The position numbers were made by a program, and so were the translations under genes. This document shows positions 10,090 to 22,610 of a DNA stretch of 64,000 bases, piece after piece. Source of the stretch: Massospora cicadina (taxonomy: Eukaryota; Entomophthoromycota; Entomophthoromycetes; Entomophthorales; Entomophthoraceae). How positions within the stretch are numbered: the stretch's first letter is position 1; the number at the start of each line of letters is the position of its first letter. Where the stretch lies: the NCBI GenBank assembly GCA_022478985.1, contig JAKSZP010013345.1, positions 62,001 through 126,000 of the forward strand, in the 5' to 3' direction. The notes under the pieces were generated by a model. The model saw only the letters and a list, made by a program, of their open reading frames with translations. It was not told the DNA's origin and ran no database searches.

Positions 10090-13000
10090 CTATTCCGAGG
10101 GGGTTTCCCCTGCTATGGAACAGGTGTGAAGGAAAGGGTCTGTGTGGAGGAACCACAGTGAGAACCATGATTCTATGAGCGCTTTTTGCCTTGGTCTCAT
10201 ATATCCATAGAGCCAGGATTGGAAGTGCTCCAGTAAGTGAACATGGAATCTGTTAATAACCTCATGAATGGTTGGGACCGTGCCCTTGAACGCATCTAAT
10301 GCAATTGTGTGGATTGTCCACATTGCAATGGGTATTATTAGGGAACGGAGGGTAGATGGGATCAGTGACTCAATCTGGAGCGCGAAGATGCTCTTTGATA
10401 TCAAGAATTCTTGTTCGTTTTGGATCTTAAGCAGGCGTGCGACTTCCTGCCATATAGCTTTGGTTGGGGGGCATGTTTCTAGGCGGTGATGTAGGGATCC
10501 CTCCCTTCCACATACTGCACATGTTTTGTGGAGGGAGTTGGAACGGTCCGCCATCCTATAGGTCCTTCTCAGACAGCGCCAGGCGTTTGCTCTTATCCTT
10601 GGCTGTAGGAGTGGGTGGTGAGTCATTTTCCACATTGCCTTCTGTGTGGTTAAATCATAGGGAATGTCCAACATATCTAGGTATTCTATCCTAGCTATGT
10701 TTGGGGTTGTTGCGAGCATATCTCTCTGGGGGTGGTTTTCTGGGTTTCTTAATTTGAATTGGGGGCTGGGTCGTCCCCTTCCCTGTATAGTACCCATGTT
10801 CTCTATGGTCCATCCCATATGGCGGATAGTTTGGAGGATATGTTTGAAATGAGGGGAGGTTCCATGTGGACCCGTTTCAGTAGGGTGCTTGGCAAGGTAT
10901 GAAAGTAGTCTGGGTGGACTATGTGGGTCAGTTAATTTGAGCGCCTGTGCAAAGTTAGTCCTTGCTGCTCTGGACCAATGTTGTTGCGGGAGGTCTGGAC
11001 CAAGTTTTCCTTTATCCAGGTACCTAGGAGGTGATTGGCATGGCTCTCAAAATCTATTAGTCCCATGCCTCCGCTTGAGCGTGGGCCAAATAGTGTTTCC
11101 ATCCGTATAGGAGGGTGAGAGCCAGGCCACAGCCAGCCCTGAATAAGCGCGCGGATTGAGGTTATAAAGGTAGGTGAGAAGGCTATCGCATGGGCCTGGT
11201 ACCACAGTATTGGGAGGATGAGCGAGTTAGCAACTTTAACTCGTCCTGTTAGTCCTGGGGTTCTTCCCTTGAGGGAGGCAACGCGTTTGGATACCCGTTG
11301 TAACAGGTTGCTTTTAATTGATTCATTAGCATATCCCCCTGATTCTATTCAGATTCCAAGGTTTCAGACAGGAGTGGTGGTGGGAGGTGTTGCAAAGGGT
11401 AAAATGATTGGGTTTTTTCTTCGTGTGTTGGTATGAGGTTCTGATGTTGTGGCCCAATTGTTTGTGTATTTGCCTAAGGGGATGATTTCTGTCTTCCTTT
11501 TGTTGAGCGATGCATTGCACACCTTGGAGTATTCCTCTAGAGTGTGTTACAGCTGTTGGGCATCTTCATTGTTTGCTATACCTGCTACGCAGTCATCTGC
11601 AAAGGCCAGTATCTTGACTGTTGGTTGTCCTTATGCGGTTATCCCCATGAGACGTGAGTCAGTTACTTGGAGGAGTGGGTCAAAGCTGAAATTGTATAGC
11701 AGTGTGCTGAGGGGATCCCCTTGTTTGAGCCCTCTGTGTGGTTTAATCTTTTTGTTAGGAATCCAGGGCCGCATACAGCCATAGTTGCAGATTCTGTTAG
11801 GAGCATCGCCCATTTTATGAATATTGGTGGGAGATTGAAGTCATGTAGACATTCTTTTAGGTATGGCCAGCTAACATGGTCATACGCCTTTTCCTGATCC
11901 AAGAAGACCAGGGCACCAGTTGCTTTGGATTGGCAAATGTTTGCAACAGGGTGTATGTTGTTCCAGATTGAACGCCCTGGTATAAACCCAAACTGGTTGG
12001 GTGATAGGACGTCAGATGCAATTGCACCTAATCTAGCTGCTAAAATTTTTGTTAGATTTTTGTGTCAGTGTTGGAGAGTGCAATTGGGCGCCAGTTGGCC
12101 AGGTCCAAACTTGTCACCCTTTTTATACAAGGTTATAACGTAGGATTCATGGCCTCCTGGTAATAGGCGTGTTTCTAATAAGCTCTGGTTCATAGACGCC
12201 AATAGGAGGGGGGCAATTTGTTGAAAATATATTTTTGTAAAATTTGTAGGGTATCCCATCAGGCCCTGGGCATTTCCTACGTGGTGCACCGCGAATTGTC
12301 TCCCAAAGCTCCTCACATGTAATAAGGGATAGTATATTGTAATTTGGTGGTGTACTTTGTATCTCAGCAGTTTGTATAAATTCTTTAATTTTTGTGAATC
12401 TGTTGGTGTTTCATGATATAATTTGGTGTAGTAGCAGTGTACTTCCGCCTTGACCTCCTCAGGGTCAGTTGCCACGGTGCCGTTGGTCTTGTGGACCTGT
12501 GTGCATGCGGGATGGTTTCTGCAGGAGTGGAATTGGTGGAAAAAGTATGTTGAACAGGTTTCGCCTTCCTTTATGAACTTACCTTTGTTTGATACTTTGA
12601 TTCTGTGTTGGTGTTCGAAGATGAGGTTGTTAAGTCAGGCAGAAATTTCTGCCCATTTGCGTCCCCAGTTAGGGCTATAGCCAGATCTCGGAGTATTTAT
12701 TTCCAGGTGGTCTAGTTCTGCCAAGGTACGCTTGATTGTGGCTGTGTCCGCGGTGTACTTGCATGATGCAATATGTCAGGTTTTGTTGATTAAATCCTTT
12801 TTGAAATTTTCCCATGTTTTGATGGGATCTGAAGTGAATGGGGTTGTAAATTCTGGGTTTGTAGCCTTGTTTTCAACCCAGTCAGATATCTCAGGCAATT
12901 TTATATTTTCTGGGTGAAGCTTTCTCCAAGGCGACACCTGTGTGTGGGATTGGGTTGGCGTTAACTGCACCGTAACTAATTGGTGGTCAGAAAAATTGAT

Positions 13001-13646
13001 CTTTTTTGTTATAAATTTGGAGATTCTTGAGCGGTGGGATTGCAGGATGAGGATGTGGTCAATGTGACTCATTGATATGAGCGCTTCCTCACGTATGTTG
13101 GGCCACATCATGTGGGGAAGGAGTGGTGAATTGGGGGGAAGAGCATCCTGTAAGCCAAGAGATGCCTTCATTGTGCGGAATTCAATGTGTCCAGGTGGGT
13201 ATCCCCTGGGATTAGGCCATCGATCCATATCAGGGTTATCCCAGCAGTTGAAATCGCCTAACATAATGGTATCTTGTGGGAGGGTGAGAGTAGGAATGTT
13301 TTCAAAAATTGTTTTCTCTCAGTTGCAGTGCACGGTGCATAGACACATGCTATCGAAATTATTTCCTCTTGGCACATAATTGTTGCTGCCAAGGCTTGAC
13401 CATGCAAGTATGATGACGAATTTGTAGTATTAAATTTTTTGTTGTTTTGGATGATCACCCCACAGTGAGACGTCCATACTTATTGTGATGGTGGACCCTG
13501 GTTGACCAGGATTCTTCTTCCCCTTGTAGACAGTGGGTTTCTTGGATGGCCAAGATGTCTACAAGGGGTTTTCGCAGGAATGCCAGCTTTTTGGCTTGGG
13601 ACATATGAGCCCTGGCTCCTGCGATGTTTAGCGTCCCTATTGACAC
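10090..13646 (-). pseudogene. L2 ORF2: endonuclease, reverse transcriptase, Cys-His module
   Basis: N-terminal endonuclease: IGTLNIAGARAHM, LVDILAIQETHCLQGEEE, GDFNCWDNPDMDRW (near 13260) and NFSDHQLVTVQL. The reverse transcriptase has the DQEKAYDHVSWPYL block (about 11900) and an intact FADD catalytic box at 11585-11602. The C-terminal module has WRCLRRTYRMADRSNSLHKT, then C-x2-C and H-x4-C spaced as CAVCGREGSLHHRLETC, then IPIAMWTIHTI. The zinc-like module resembles the zf-RVT domain known from LINEs. Many frameshifts interrupt it. A GTG at 13646 overlapping the ORF1 stop is the earliest in-frame start seen. Confidence 0.8.
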
Positions 13647-15086
13647 TGAGGTGCCCGCAGCGCCTCAGGAGCAGTTGGGAGGGTCCTCTGCCCTATCCCA
13701 TCACAGCTCATTTTGGCCATGCTCCACATCTGTACTCCAATTCTTTCACTGCCATTGTTGGTTCCTTTGATCTGACCCAATGATTCAATGGAATTGCGGT
13801 TTTTTTCATTTGCATCAACTTTTCCTGCACAGGTCTCATGTTGATTTGATGTGGATTGTTGATTGGATTTTGTATTTTTGAGGTTCAACTTTGGTGAATT
13901 GTGCACCGCATTTTCACCCAAATTGCAGTTGCATTGTTCCTCAGTATGTGCATGACTGATGTTGCTTTGTGACTCGTTCAGGTTACTGTGAAAATTTTCG
14001 ACCTGGGCATATTGTTCTGTTTGGTTGGTTTGGTGAATATCCAAAATATCCTCCTGAATTTGTATGGGGTTGATGGCGGACTCTGCGTGTGCCGCCGCTT
14101 CAGCCACTGCTCGCTTGCAGGCTTTTTGTGCTGCTTTACATTGTTTCCTTGTAACTGGGTCCACGATGGAGTATAGTCCATCTTCACCCCAGCGGAATGG
14201 GTGATGACCATCAGTTATTTTGGCGAAGTTTTCGTTATCTTCATCCATTGCTTCCTCACAATAGTCATTTTCCATTAAGCCCTCTTTCACAGGGCATGCG
14301 TGTTCCTTGTGGCCCAGTGAGCCACAGTGGTTGCAAATGGGTGGTGCGCGCTCCGGTGTAACTCAGAATGCAGCTGACTGGCCCCCATCTTCAAAGTGAA
14401 ATTCTGCTGTGCAGGGAATTCTGGATAAGTCCTCTTCCACTTCTGGGAAGGGATTGATTACAGTGAAGCTTTGCCCGTGCACAGGTTGGGCATCAGGCGA
14501 AATTGCTGTAATTCGAGTTGCTGAATTTCTCCATAGGCCATGAGACCTTTACAGAGCTCCTCCTCAATTACCTTATGGGGAAGGTTGGTGGGGAGCGAGT
14601 CAAAAGAGATGAACAAAGTTTTCACTTTGTTCCATCCGGTGCGCGTGGTGCACACAATTTTTTTGCCCTCGGGGAGGGCAATTTCCACACAGACTTTTGC
14701 TGTGGCATCAGCTTCATCGGCTGTTTCAAAACCAATATCAATCCAGCCGCAGCCCATGTTGTTGGTGGCTACGTACACCGCGTGAGGGAAAAGTGAGGGC
14801 TGTGCCTCACATGTTTTCTCCCACAGGGTCAGTGACTCATCCCCAAGGAAGAGTCTGATCCCATGTTCCACCTTTGACAAAGGTGGCTGAATTGAATGTA
14901 CATGTATTGCGCGTGCTTTACAGTGAATACCATAAACCCAGATGGTGTCTGAGTTTGCGATTTCTTGGCATATTGGGTTCCTGGTCCCCCTCTAGGGCGT
15001 TTCTTGCCCTTAGTTGTACCATTAAGTGCACCGCTCACCACGACGCTCGCCCATGTTGTATTATTTTTATTGATAGAGTCACCCAT
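13637..15086 (-). pseudogene. L2 ORF1, CCHC gag-like protein
   Basis: It starts MGDSINKNNTTWASVVVSGA with a basic KGKKRPRGGPG segment, as expected of an RNA-binding N-terminus. Next come LFPHAVYVATNNMGCGWIDI and LFISFDSLPTNLPHKVIEEE. The zinc knuckle CNHCGSLGHKEHAC lies at 14294-14335, followed by a polar tail with a KQCKAAQKACKRAVAEAAAH helix. The frame changes at least twice (near 14850 and 14350). Its stop TAG lies inside the start region of ORF2, so translation of ORF2 may depend on reinitiation. Role: ribonucleoprotein formation. Confidence 0.75.
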
Positions 15087-15171
15087 CTTTCCTGTGTGTG
15101 ATTATCCAAATTTACTGTTCGAATCAAATTTTAGTAACTAAAATGATTGTTATGAGAAAGAAAAACAATTA

Positions 15172-15186
15172 TGCCCAGAAAATTTA
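15172..15186. repeat. target-site copy 2 of 3 (TGCCCAGAAAATTTA)
   Basis: Lies exactly between the 5' end of L2 and the 3' end of L3, so it serves as the duplicated target for both. Confidence 0.9.
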
Positions 15187-15243
15187 AATTTTAAATTTAT
15201 TGCGGGGAAGGCCAACCATGGGACGGACACTTCCAAATATGAC

Positions 15244-18200
15244 TCAGATGAGACAAAACTTAGTACCAGGGGAGGCACCCCAGAGAAGCGATGCTATCTC
15301 TTGTTGCCAGCGGGAACGCCACTTATGGGAAGGGGAGGGAACGTGTGTAGGGGGCGTAGCCACTATTGAGCACGTGTGGAGGAAGGGGTCTGATTTGATG
15401 AACCAGACTGGGAACCAGGAGGAGACCAGCTGTCGGCGACGTGGTGGGAGATATCCAAACATCCACGCTTGAAAGTGGTCCACCAAATGAGACTGGAATC
15501 TGTGGACAGCTTCAGGGAGGGTGGGTATGGATCCGGCGATGGCATCCAAGACAATCGTGTGGATAGTCCACATGGCGATTGCAACCACCAGAGCACGAAG
15601 GGAGGGTGGGAGGGGGAGGCCATTAATAAAGCAAACATATCTCTTGACAGACTGAAGGGATGTGTTTGATCCTGGCCTAGCAGACGTTGGACTTCGCGCC
15701 ATATCACTTTAGAGGTGGGGCACTTCTCCAGGCGGTGAAACAGCGTTCCATACTGGCCACACACGACACAGGATGAGTGTAAAGCATTAGAGCGCTCAGC
15801 TGTACGACACACCCGCCTCAGGCAGCGCCACACATGGGAGCGGACTTGAGGCTGCAACAGAGGATGGTGTGCGTATTTCCAGATAGTCTTTTGGGTCTCA
15901 GTGGAATAAGGATGTACATCATGTCCAGGTAGTCCACCCTGGATAGGACTTGGGGTCGAATGGGGATCGCGCCATCATGGATGGGTAGCCCCTGTACCTC
16001 TTGTGTGAACTGAGGAGAGGGGCGGCCTCTTCAGGTTGTATGTCCACTAAACGAATTCTCCACTCTGCGCTTCGCATGGAGAGTAGGATTCGTTTGTAGT
16101 GGGTTTTGGTCCCGTGAGGACCTGTGGCTGATGTGTGTGATGCGAGGTATTTCATCAGGGAGTGGGGGTTTGATGGATTGTTGAGGCCCAAGGCTCGGGA
16201 GAAGTTGGAGCAGGCCGCGCGGGACCAGTGTTGGGATGGGAGTGTAGGAGCAGTGACAGCCGCAATCCAGGTGCCCAGGATCTTGGCGGCATAAGCTTTG
16301 AAGTCAAGTAGGCCCATGCCACCTTGATGATGAGGGCCAAACATGACCTCTAGCCTTACTGGTGGAGGGCGGCCTGACCAAAGCCAACCTTGTAGCAAAG
16401 CATACAGGGATTTGAAGAAGCTTGGGGAGAAGGGGATGGCGTGGGCTCCAAACCAGACTTTGGATAGGAGCATAGAGTTGGCAAGAACAACCCTGCCAGT
16501 GAGGGTAGTAGGGTGGGCTCTGAGAGAGGCGATTCGCTTCGTCACGTTGTCCAGTATATGGCACTCCATTACTGCTGACGCGTATCCACCTGCCTCCAAC
16601 CACACGCCCAGATGGCGTACCGGTCCTATGGTAGGTCGTGGCACAAAGGGGAGCACCAGTGGAGTGGTGTATTTTGAGTTAGTAAGGCGTGGACATGGGC
16701 GAGCAGATGGGCCGGGTTGGGAACTACTTTCTGGGGCCCAGCAGTTCTGAAACCGACCAAGGAGGATGATTTCGGTTTCGGAGGCGTTCAGTGCCGCGTT
16801 GCTTACCCGGGAATATTCCTGGATGATGGCTTCAAGCGCGCGTGCATCTTTGTTATTAGACACCCCCACCACGCAATCATCTGCAAATGCCATCATCTTG
16901 ACTGGGGTTTGGCCTGGCACATGGACCCCAGTGAGTTGGCCATTCACATTTCGCAGTAGTGGGTCAAGGCTGAAGTTGTATAAGAGTGGGCTCAGGGGGT
17001 CCCCTTGTCGCAGGCCCCTTTGAGGGCGGACTACTTCCGTTAGGAAGCCTGGGCCACGCACTGCCATTGTCGCAGATTCTGTGAGCAGCATCACCCAGTT
17101 TAAGAAGCGGGGAGGTAGGCGGAATTGTTGGAGGCAGGCCCTAAGGTATCCCCAATTTACTCTATCATAGGCCTTTTGTTGGTCCAAGAATACAAGTGCC
17201 CCAGAGGCTGTGGACTGACACACATTAGCCACAGAGTGCACGTTATCCCAAATCGACCTTCTGGGGATGAAACCGAATTGTTCTGGAGAGATGGTGGCAG
17301 ATGCTACAGTCCCTAAACGGTTAGCCATGATTTTTGTTAAAATTTTGGTGTCTGTGTTTGTTAGAGATGTGGGGCGCCAGTTGGCTAAGTCTAGCCTATC
17401 CCCTATCTTGAAGAGTGTGACTGTAAAGGCCTCATGTCCTCCTGGTAGGAGGCGCGTTTCCAACAGGCTTTGGTTGAGTGAGGCTAGCAGCAATGGTGAT
17501 ATATATCTAAAATATTTTTTGTAGAACTCATATGGAATGCCATCTGGGCCTGGGCATTTTCAGTTTGGCGCACCGCGAATGGTAGTCCATAATTCGTTTA
17601 GAGTAATTAAATTCATTATTTCTGGGTATCGGAAAATGGTGCAGATATGAGCTCTGGTAAGAAATTCCACCATTTCAGCCAGCTGAATTGGTTCAGCTCG
17701 GTATAACTCAGAGTAATATCTTTGCGTTTTGATTGCCACTTCAGCCAGTGTGTCCACAATAGAATTATCCAATCTTTGCACCTGTGTGCAGGCCACGCTC
17801 TGGCATGGTACAAAAATTTTTTTGAAGAAGTATGTGGTGCACTTGTCACCTTTAGTGATGCGTGTGGCCCTGTATTGGACACAAACCTGGTGTTTGTGTT
17901 GCCTTTCAAGTGCGTTGAGGTGGGCTGCTGCCTCCGCCCACTTCTGGCCCCATGCAGGGCTATATCCTGAGGCTGGAATGTTGGACTCCAAGTGGGCCAA
18001 TTCCGCCAGTGCATGCGGTATAACCACCAATGTGGCTCGTGAGCATCTGGATGAGAGATGGCGATAGTGGCGGATGGTGTCTTCTTTGAAAGTTGCCCAT
18101 GTGGAAATGGGGTCCGTGCAAAATGGTGCAACAAATAACTTTGCCAAAGTTGCCTCTTCCACCCACATGGAAAATCCTGGTGACGCGAGCTCTGGGGAGC

Positions 18201-18948
18201 GGATTTTGCACCAATGTGGGGCCTTTGCAACTGTGATGGGTAAGTGGTATGTTATCAAGATTAGTCAGTGGTCAGAGAATTCCATTTTCGTTGTTTTGAA
18301 GTGGGAGATGTGGGGTTGGAATTTCGCCGGTGCTAGAATAAGGTTGATGTGGGTCATGGACCTTAATTGGCTGTTGTGGATGTGGGGACGCATCATGTTT
18401 TTGAGCAGTGGGGCATGTCGCGGCAGCGCATCTATTAACCCAAGGGTGGCTTTTAGAACGCGTAGTTCTACGTGACCCTGTGGGGTGTGGGGTGAGGGTG
18501 GCCACCGGTCCGTTGGTGAGGTTAGCCAACAGTTCATGTCACCAATTAGGAAAGAATCGGGGGGTAACGGGAGGGATTTGACCAACGAGAAAAATTCCTG
18601 ACGCTCTTGTGCACCATTTAAGGCGTAAATGTTGACAATTGTGTGTGCAACATCGGCCCATGAGAAGGTGACAACGAGCACTCGGTCATTTAGGTATATT
18701 TCTGAAGATGTAAAATTGAAAAAATTGTTTTTCCAAATTAGCACCCCACAGTGCTTTGACCAAAAGGATAGGGATGGTAGGAGCATTGTTTTCCAATCTT
18801 CCTCGGAACCTCGTGGACAGTGGGACTCCTGGATGGCCAGGATATCCACGGGTAAATTGTTTTGTAAAAAACTCAGTTTCCTAGCCCAGGGTGGGGAGGC
18901 CTTGAGTCCGGCAATATTCAGCATCCCTAGAGTGAAGGTTTCCCCCAT
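15244..18948 (-). pseudogene. L3 ORF2: endonuclease-reverse transcriptase, nearly intact
   Basis: One frame runs from the ATG at 18948 to 15919 with only two stops, both TGA: at 18262-18264 (after EFSDH) and at 17560-17562 (GAPN*KCPGPDGIPYEF, where Trp is expected). Endonuclease: LGMLNIAGLKA, VDILAIQESHCPRG, GDMNCWLTSPTDRW. Reverse transcriptase: TLFKIGDRLDLANWRPTSLT, PEQFGFIPRRSIWDN, LVFLDQQKAYDRVNWGYL, GLRQGDPLSPLLYNFSLDPL and the catalytic MMAFADDCVVG. After frameshifts near 15910 and 15650 comes the Cys-His module, WRCLRRVCRTAERSNALHSS then CVVCGQYGTLFHRLEKC, and IAMWTIHTIVLDA. It is the best template here for the alpha lineage. Confidence 0.88.
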
Positions 18949-19012
18949 CGCACCTTAGGTGCGAGGGGTGGGCCCCCTGGCCCACCAGCCTCTTCCAGGT
19001 CCCCACGGGCTT

Positions 19013-20366
19013 TCACAGCAGTGCGGGTATTAGCAGCAACGCTATCAGGGGTTTTGTTAATTTTTGCGGAAAGAGTTGCATTGGCTTTGGCCTTTGCTTT
19101 GTTTTCCCGACATCAGATGAATTTTTTGTGGTGCAGATAAGTTTGGTGCACCGTCGAGTGGGGCAAAAAAATTTTTTGGTTGGGATAGGTCCCAAGTCAG
19201 TTTCAACTGGGGCTTGGGTGCAGCGATTGGGTGAGATTGAATCTCCCATCGGATCCTCGGATTGAGTGGCCTATTCAGCATGGGCCTCCCAATCTGATTG
19301 GGTGATGGATTCCCGAGTTGCTTCTGCCATGAAGGTCTCCATGTCCTCCTGGCATTGTGAGTGTGGGATGGTGGTGGTGACCTTAGCCACTTCCTTGGCC
19401 GTGGTCCTACAGGCCTGCTTGGCCTTCTTCCGCTCCTGCGGGGAGATGGGCTTTACCAATAGGTAGCAGCCTTGTGCTCCCCATGGGAAAGCCTCCTTGG
19501 TGCTTGTGGTTGGTTCATAGTGCGCCTCTCCGCTGGCCATGGCCGCCGAGGGGTGCTCTTGGAATGTAACGCCCTCTTTGATGGGGCACGCATGTGCCTT
19601 ATGGCTGAACATGTCACAGTGGGTGCAAATGGGGGGCGTGCTGTCCACGGTTACCCGGAATGGGTGGGTGGTGTGCCCTGCAATGTCAATAAAGGTGGAG
19701 TGCGGGATCTGGGTTAGGTCCTTCACGATCTCCTCAGTTGGGGTCAGAACTGCGATGGCTTTGCTGGTGCACAGGTGTGGCATCAGCGTGAAACATTGCA
19801 TTTCAAAAGATTGTATTTCGCTGTATATGGCAAGACCATCTTTCAGGTGTTGCTCCAAAATGTCACATTTTACCGTAGATTGCAAAAAGTCAAACGTGAG
19901 GAAAATTTGGTTTGATTTTGTCCATCTGGTGCATTTAGTTTTGACAACCCATTGCCCTTTGGGGAGGTCGACCACTACACGCACTGCTGCAGCCTCATCT
20001 GCTGCTATTTTGCTTTCGAAACCTAGGTCCAGCCAACTGCGCGACATGGAGTGAGGTGCAACGTACACCGCGGTCAGGAAAATTTTGTGTACATCATCAC
20101 AAAATTTTTCCCATAGGGCCATTTTTTGGATGTCCAGATACACATGGACTCCGAATTACGCTGACAGAAAAAGGCTGGGAATGTGGCGTGTTGATGTACT
20201 GGTTGCATCGTGCTTGCCACATGAGTATCTCCGGGGAAATTGTGACCGCCGGTTTTTTTAAATTTTTTTCTATTCCACCGGATTCTCTGGGGCGTTTTTG
20301 AACGTTAGAGGCCGCGGGCCTTCCGCCTGCTCCTCTTGCCTTGCTTGCCCAACTGCTCCCAGACAT
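19013..20366 (-). pseudogene. L3 ORF1, CCHC gag-like protein
   Basis: It starts MSGSSWASKARGAGGRPAAS at 20366. A frame change near 20140 leads to ALWEKFCDDVHKIFLTAVYV and an open run of about 290 codons (20143-19271). LDLGFESKIAADEAAAVRVV corresponds to the IDIGFETADEADATAK block of L2. The zinc knuckle CTHCDMFSHKAHAC is at 19586-19627. A basic helix, QERKKAKQACRTTAKEVAKV, follows. A further frame change near 19270 leads to a Pro/Lys-rich tail that ends a few bases before the ORF2 ATG at 18948. Role: nucleic-acid binding in the element particle. Confidence 0.8.
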
Positions 20367-20459
20367 GGGCGCAGACTAATCCCCTCTATGAGATTATCAA
20401 ACTAGATTTAGTCTTGAATTGAATGGGTTGCAAAAGTGTTTGCAACGAGAAAGAAAAGT

Positions 20460-20474
20460 TGCCCAGAAAATTTA
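20460..20474. repeat. target-site copy 3 of 3 (TGCCCAGAAAATTTA)
   Basis: Right flank of L3. From here L1 ORF2 resumes in frame (CPENL then ADSEF). Confidence 0.9.
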
Positions 20475-20638
20475 GCTGACTCAGAATTTTAATCCTGGGT
20501 GGAGGAAATTTCCTCAACATGGGATTTTCAAACAACTTTCTGTACAGACCTCTAATCACATGAGGAAACTTTAAAAAACCAACAAAACAACAGATTAAAC
20601 ACACATCATCATGAAGATACAGGGCAGCATCATCCATC
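20475..20638 (+). pseudogene. L1 ORF2, middle fragment
   Basis: Reads ADSEF, stop, SWVEEISSTWDFQTTFCTDL, then SHEETLKN. The matching part of L3 is SMWVEEATLAKLFVAPFCTD then PISTWATFKED. It lies between the L3 insertion and the left LTR of B and carries two stops. It is the linker between the endonuclease and the reverse transcriptase. Confidence 0.8.
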
Positions 20639-21401
20639 TGTTAGATTTTAAGATTATTTGGGCTCACTGGTGCTATTTTAACCTAAACTCCAACAAATGG
20701 GGGATTGTTACCACTAAGGATAATAAAATAATTAAACTATAAAATAAGAAAGTTGAGGTTTTTATAGTTTTATTTAGTCCCTCAGGGGATAAGAAAACAA
20801 ACTCTCTAGATATCAGACTATAAAGTGCTTAAACTGTTTTGAAGGTCAAGGGAAATTTCACTGATGAATTTGGAATGGCTTGTTATAGTACAAATAAGGA
20901 ATATACAAATTCAGCCTATTAAAGCTCTGAAAACTTGCTTCACTTTTGCTGAATGGCGGATGTTAAGATATTTTTTGGTAATATGTACCTGTGGAGTAAT
21001 GACTTAATAAATTTCAGCCAATCCCTGTTAGCTAAAATTATTTCACCTTGGGGGACCTCCGCCACGCCTATAAAAGGGGGTGGTCTCCACTTAGGTGTTT
21101 AAAGGGAATTTGACGTGGCAGGGTGAGAAACCGCTGATAGACTCTCCATGCTCCCTTGCGTGGTCAAGAAAATTTGAATGCCTAACTTTATACTAATTGC
21201 CCATTTATTATTTGTAACAATGTTACCCTAATTTGTGGGGTTCCACCAGAGATTGGCCAGGGTCATTTGGCTGATAAAATTGCTATTACTATTTAAATTG
21301 ATCATTTGTGATCTCTGACTTATAACTGTCTGACATTTCCACTTTTTGGACGATTTTGGCCCACACTCTTATCTTGTAGCTGGGAGGGCAAATGTTTGAC
21401 A
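20639..21401 (-). repeat. B 3' LTR
   Basis: Aligns over its whole length with 39810-40570. Shared landmarks are AACCTAAACT(C/T)CAACAAATGG, the CACCTTGGGGGACCTCC block and the terminal AATGTYTGACA. Confidence 0.9.
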
Positions 21402-22610
21402 TCACCCCCTCAAGGATGTTGGAGGGGAGAATAGGGTCATAGGAATCAGCCATGAACTCAGTTGATATTAACTCCAGTAACGAGGGATTTGATATTGTAC
21501 TTCTCTACTCGCATACAGTGACTATGAAAGGGCCTTCACAAATAGAACCTAGATTCTCCTTTCTAGGGTGATACAATTGTGATAGTAAAGCATCAAGTCA
21601 AATACTTGGAAGAAGGAAGAGGGGCCCGGAGCTCATTAGCAGCTTGACCCTCTTTTGTGACTGTCTTCGCTAAGTTGATCATCACTTATGATTGCAACTG
21701 GATGATGCGGGGCTAACTTCTTCATAGATTGCTCAGTATCAGTCTTATCAATGAAGATATCTTTTGCTAGTAAAGCTGGAACCCTGGGTTCTAACCCATA
21801 CAATACTCATAAAAATACATTCTAAGAATCTGGCGATAGTTGATGCGGTACACCATGAGAGCACTGGATAGGTAAAGATCCCAGTGAAGAGGGTTGGAAG
21901 TGGCCATTTTGCATAAGCTAAAAACCAGTGTCCTATTGGTTCTTTCCACAGTACCATTTGTCAAGGGTTGTAGGGGGCAGAAAAGAGTTGTTGCGTGCCC
22001 ATGGAGATGGCAAGGATCTTCACCACTCAGGAGGTAAAATTTTTCTCATTGTCACAGAGCAGGACCTGGGGACAACCATGGTGATAAAATATTTTGATGA
22101 AGGAACGTGGCCGTGGCTTTGGCAGTTTGAGAAGGAAGAGCCAAAGCCTGGACCCATTTTAGTAAATCGATTGATACCAACTAAGATATAACGATTTCCA
22201 CCAGTGGTCTGAGGTAGATGGCCTATTACATTTAGACTTATGTTGTGAAAGGGTTGTCAAGGCGTAATGGGTTGATACTGATACTTAGGCTTATAGCTGG
22301 ATTGCTTCTTGAAGGTCAGACATGCATCTAGGACTTCAGTTATTGTCTCCATGATGCCTTCCCAAAAATATTGTTCTTAAATCCAAACATATGTTTTTTG
22401 TACTCCACTATGCCCTAGAATGGTATGGGATTCCAAAATCACGGGTACACTCTTTGATGGTCTGAGATAGGGCAACCAATTCACCCCTATTTTCTTATAT
22501 AACTTCCCATTCTCCACTTTTGTGTTGTGGGAATGTCGTTCTAACATCTTATGTATAAGTTCATCTTCATCAGCCCATGCGTCCGGAGTCATTAGGAGGT
22601 CATACAACCT
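21402..22610 (-). pseudogene. B integrase
   Basis: The zinc-binding H-H-C-C start is seen as HTILGHSGVQKTYVWI (about 22420-22377). The catalytic core follows in broken frames: HNISLNVIGHLPQTTGGNRY then ILVGINRFTKM. The first catalytic Asp, normally in a 'D.IG.LP' context, appears as Asn. Later segments are fragmentary down to 21750. Integrase inserts the cDNA into the host genome. The product is inactive. Confidence 0.65.

Larger units (their letters stand above)
9937..15171 (-). mobile_element. L2: full-length alpha-lineage LINE
   Basis: A 5.2-kb LINE on the minus strand, bounded on both sides by the 15-bp target copies. The 5' leader runs from 15171 (TAATTGTTTTTCTTTCTC) to the ORF1 ATG at 15086. 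The 3' end (10090 down to 9937) carries no long A-tail but ends in TTAAATAAAA. ORF1 and ORF2 overlap by about 10 nt. Frameshifts occur in both ORFs, so it is probably dead, but the structure is complete and it is less decayed than L1. Confidence 0.85.
15187..20459 (-). mobile_element. L3: full-length alpha-lineage LINE, least decayed
   Basis: A 5.3-kb LINE on the minus strand with the same layout and 5' leader start (ACTTTTCTTTCTC) as L2. It is bounded by target copies at 15172-15186 and 20460-20474. The 3' end is AATAAATTTAAAATT without a long A-tail. The protein sequence differs clearly from L2, so L3 is an independent insertion and not a duplication. ORF2 is broken by only two in-frame TGA codons and two frameshifts near its end. 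Confidence 0.85.

Noticed and set aside
18074..18475. 133-codon plus-strand open frame
   Set aside because: Antisense to the endonuclease and linker of L3 ORF2, which has clear domain motifs.
9937..20459. L2 and L3 as a tandem duplication
   Set aside because: Their proteins differ throughout and each has its own leader and tail between target copies, so independent insertions explain them better.
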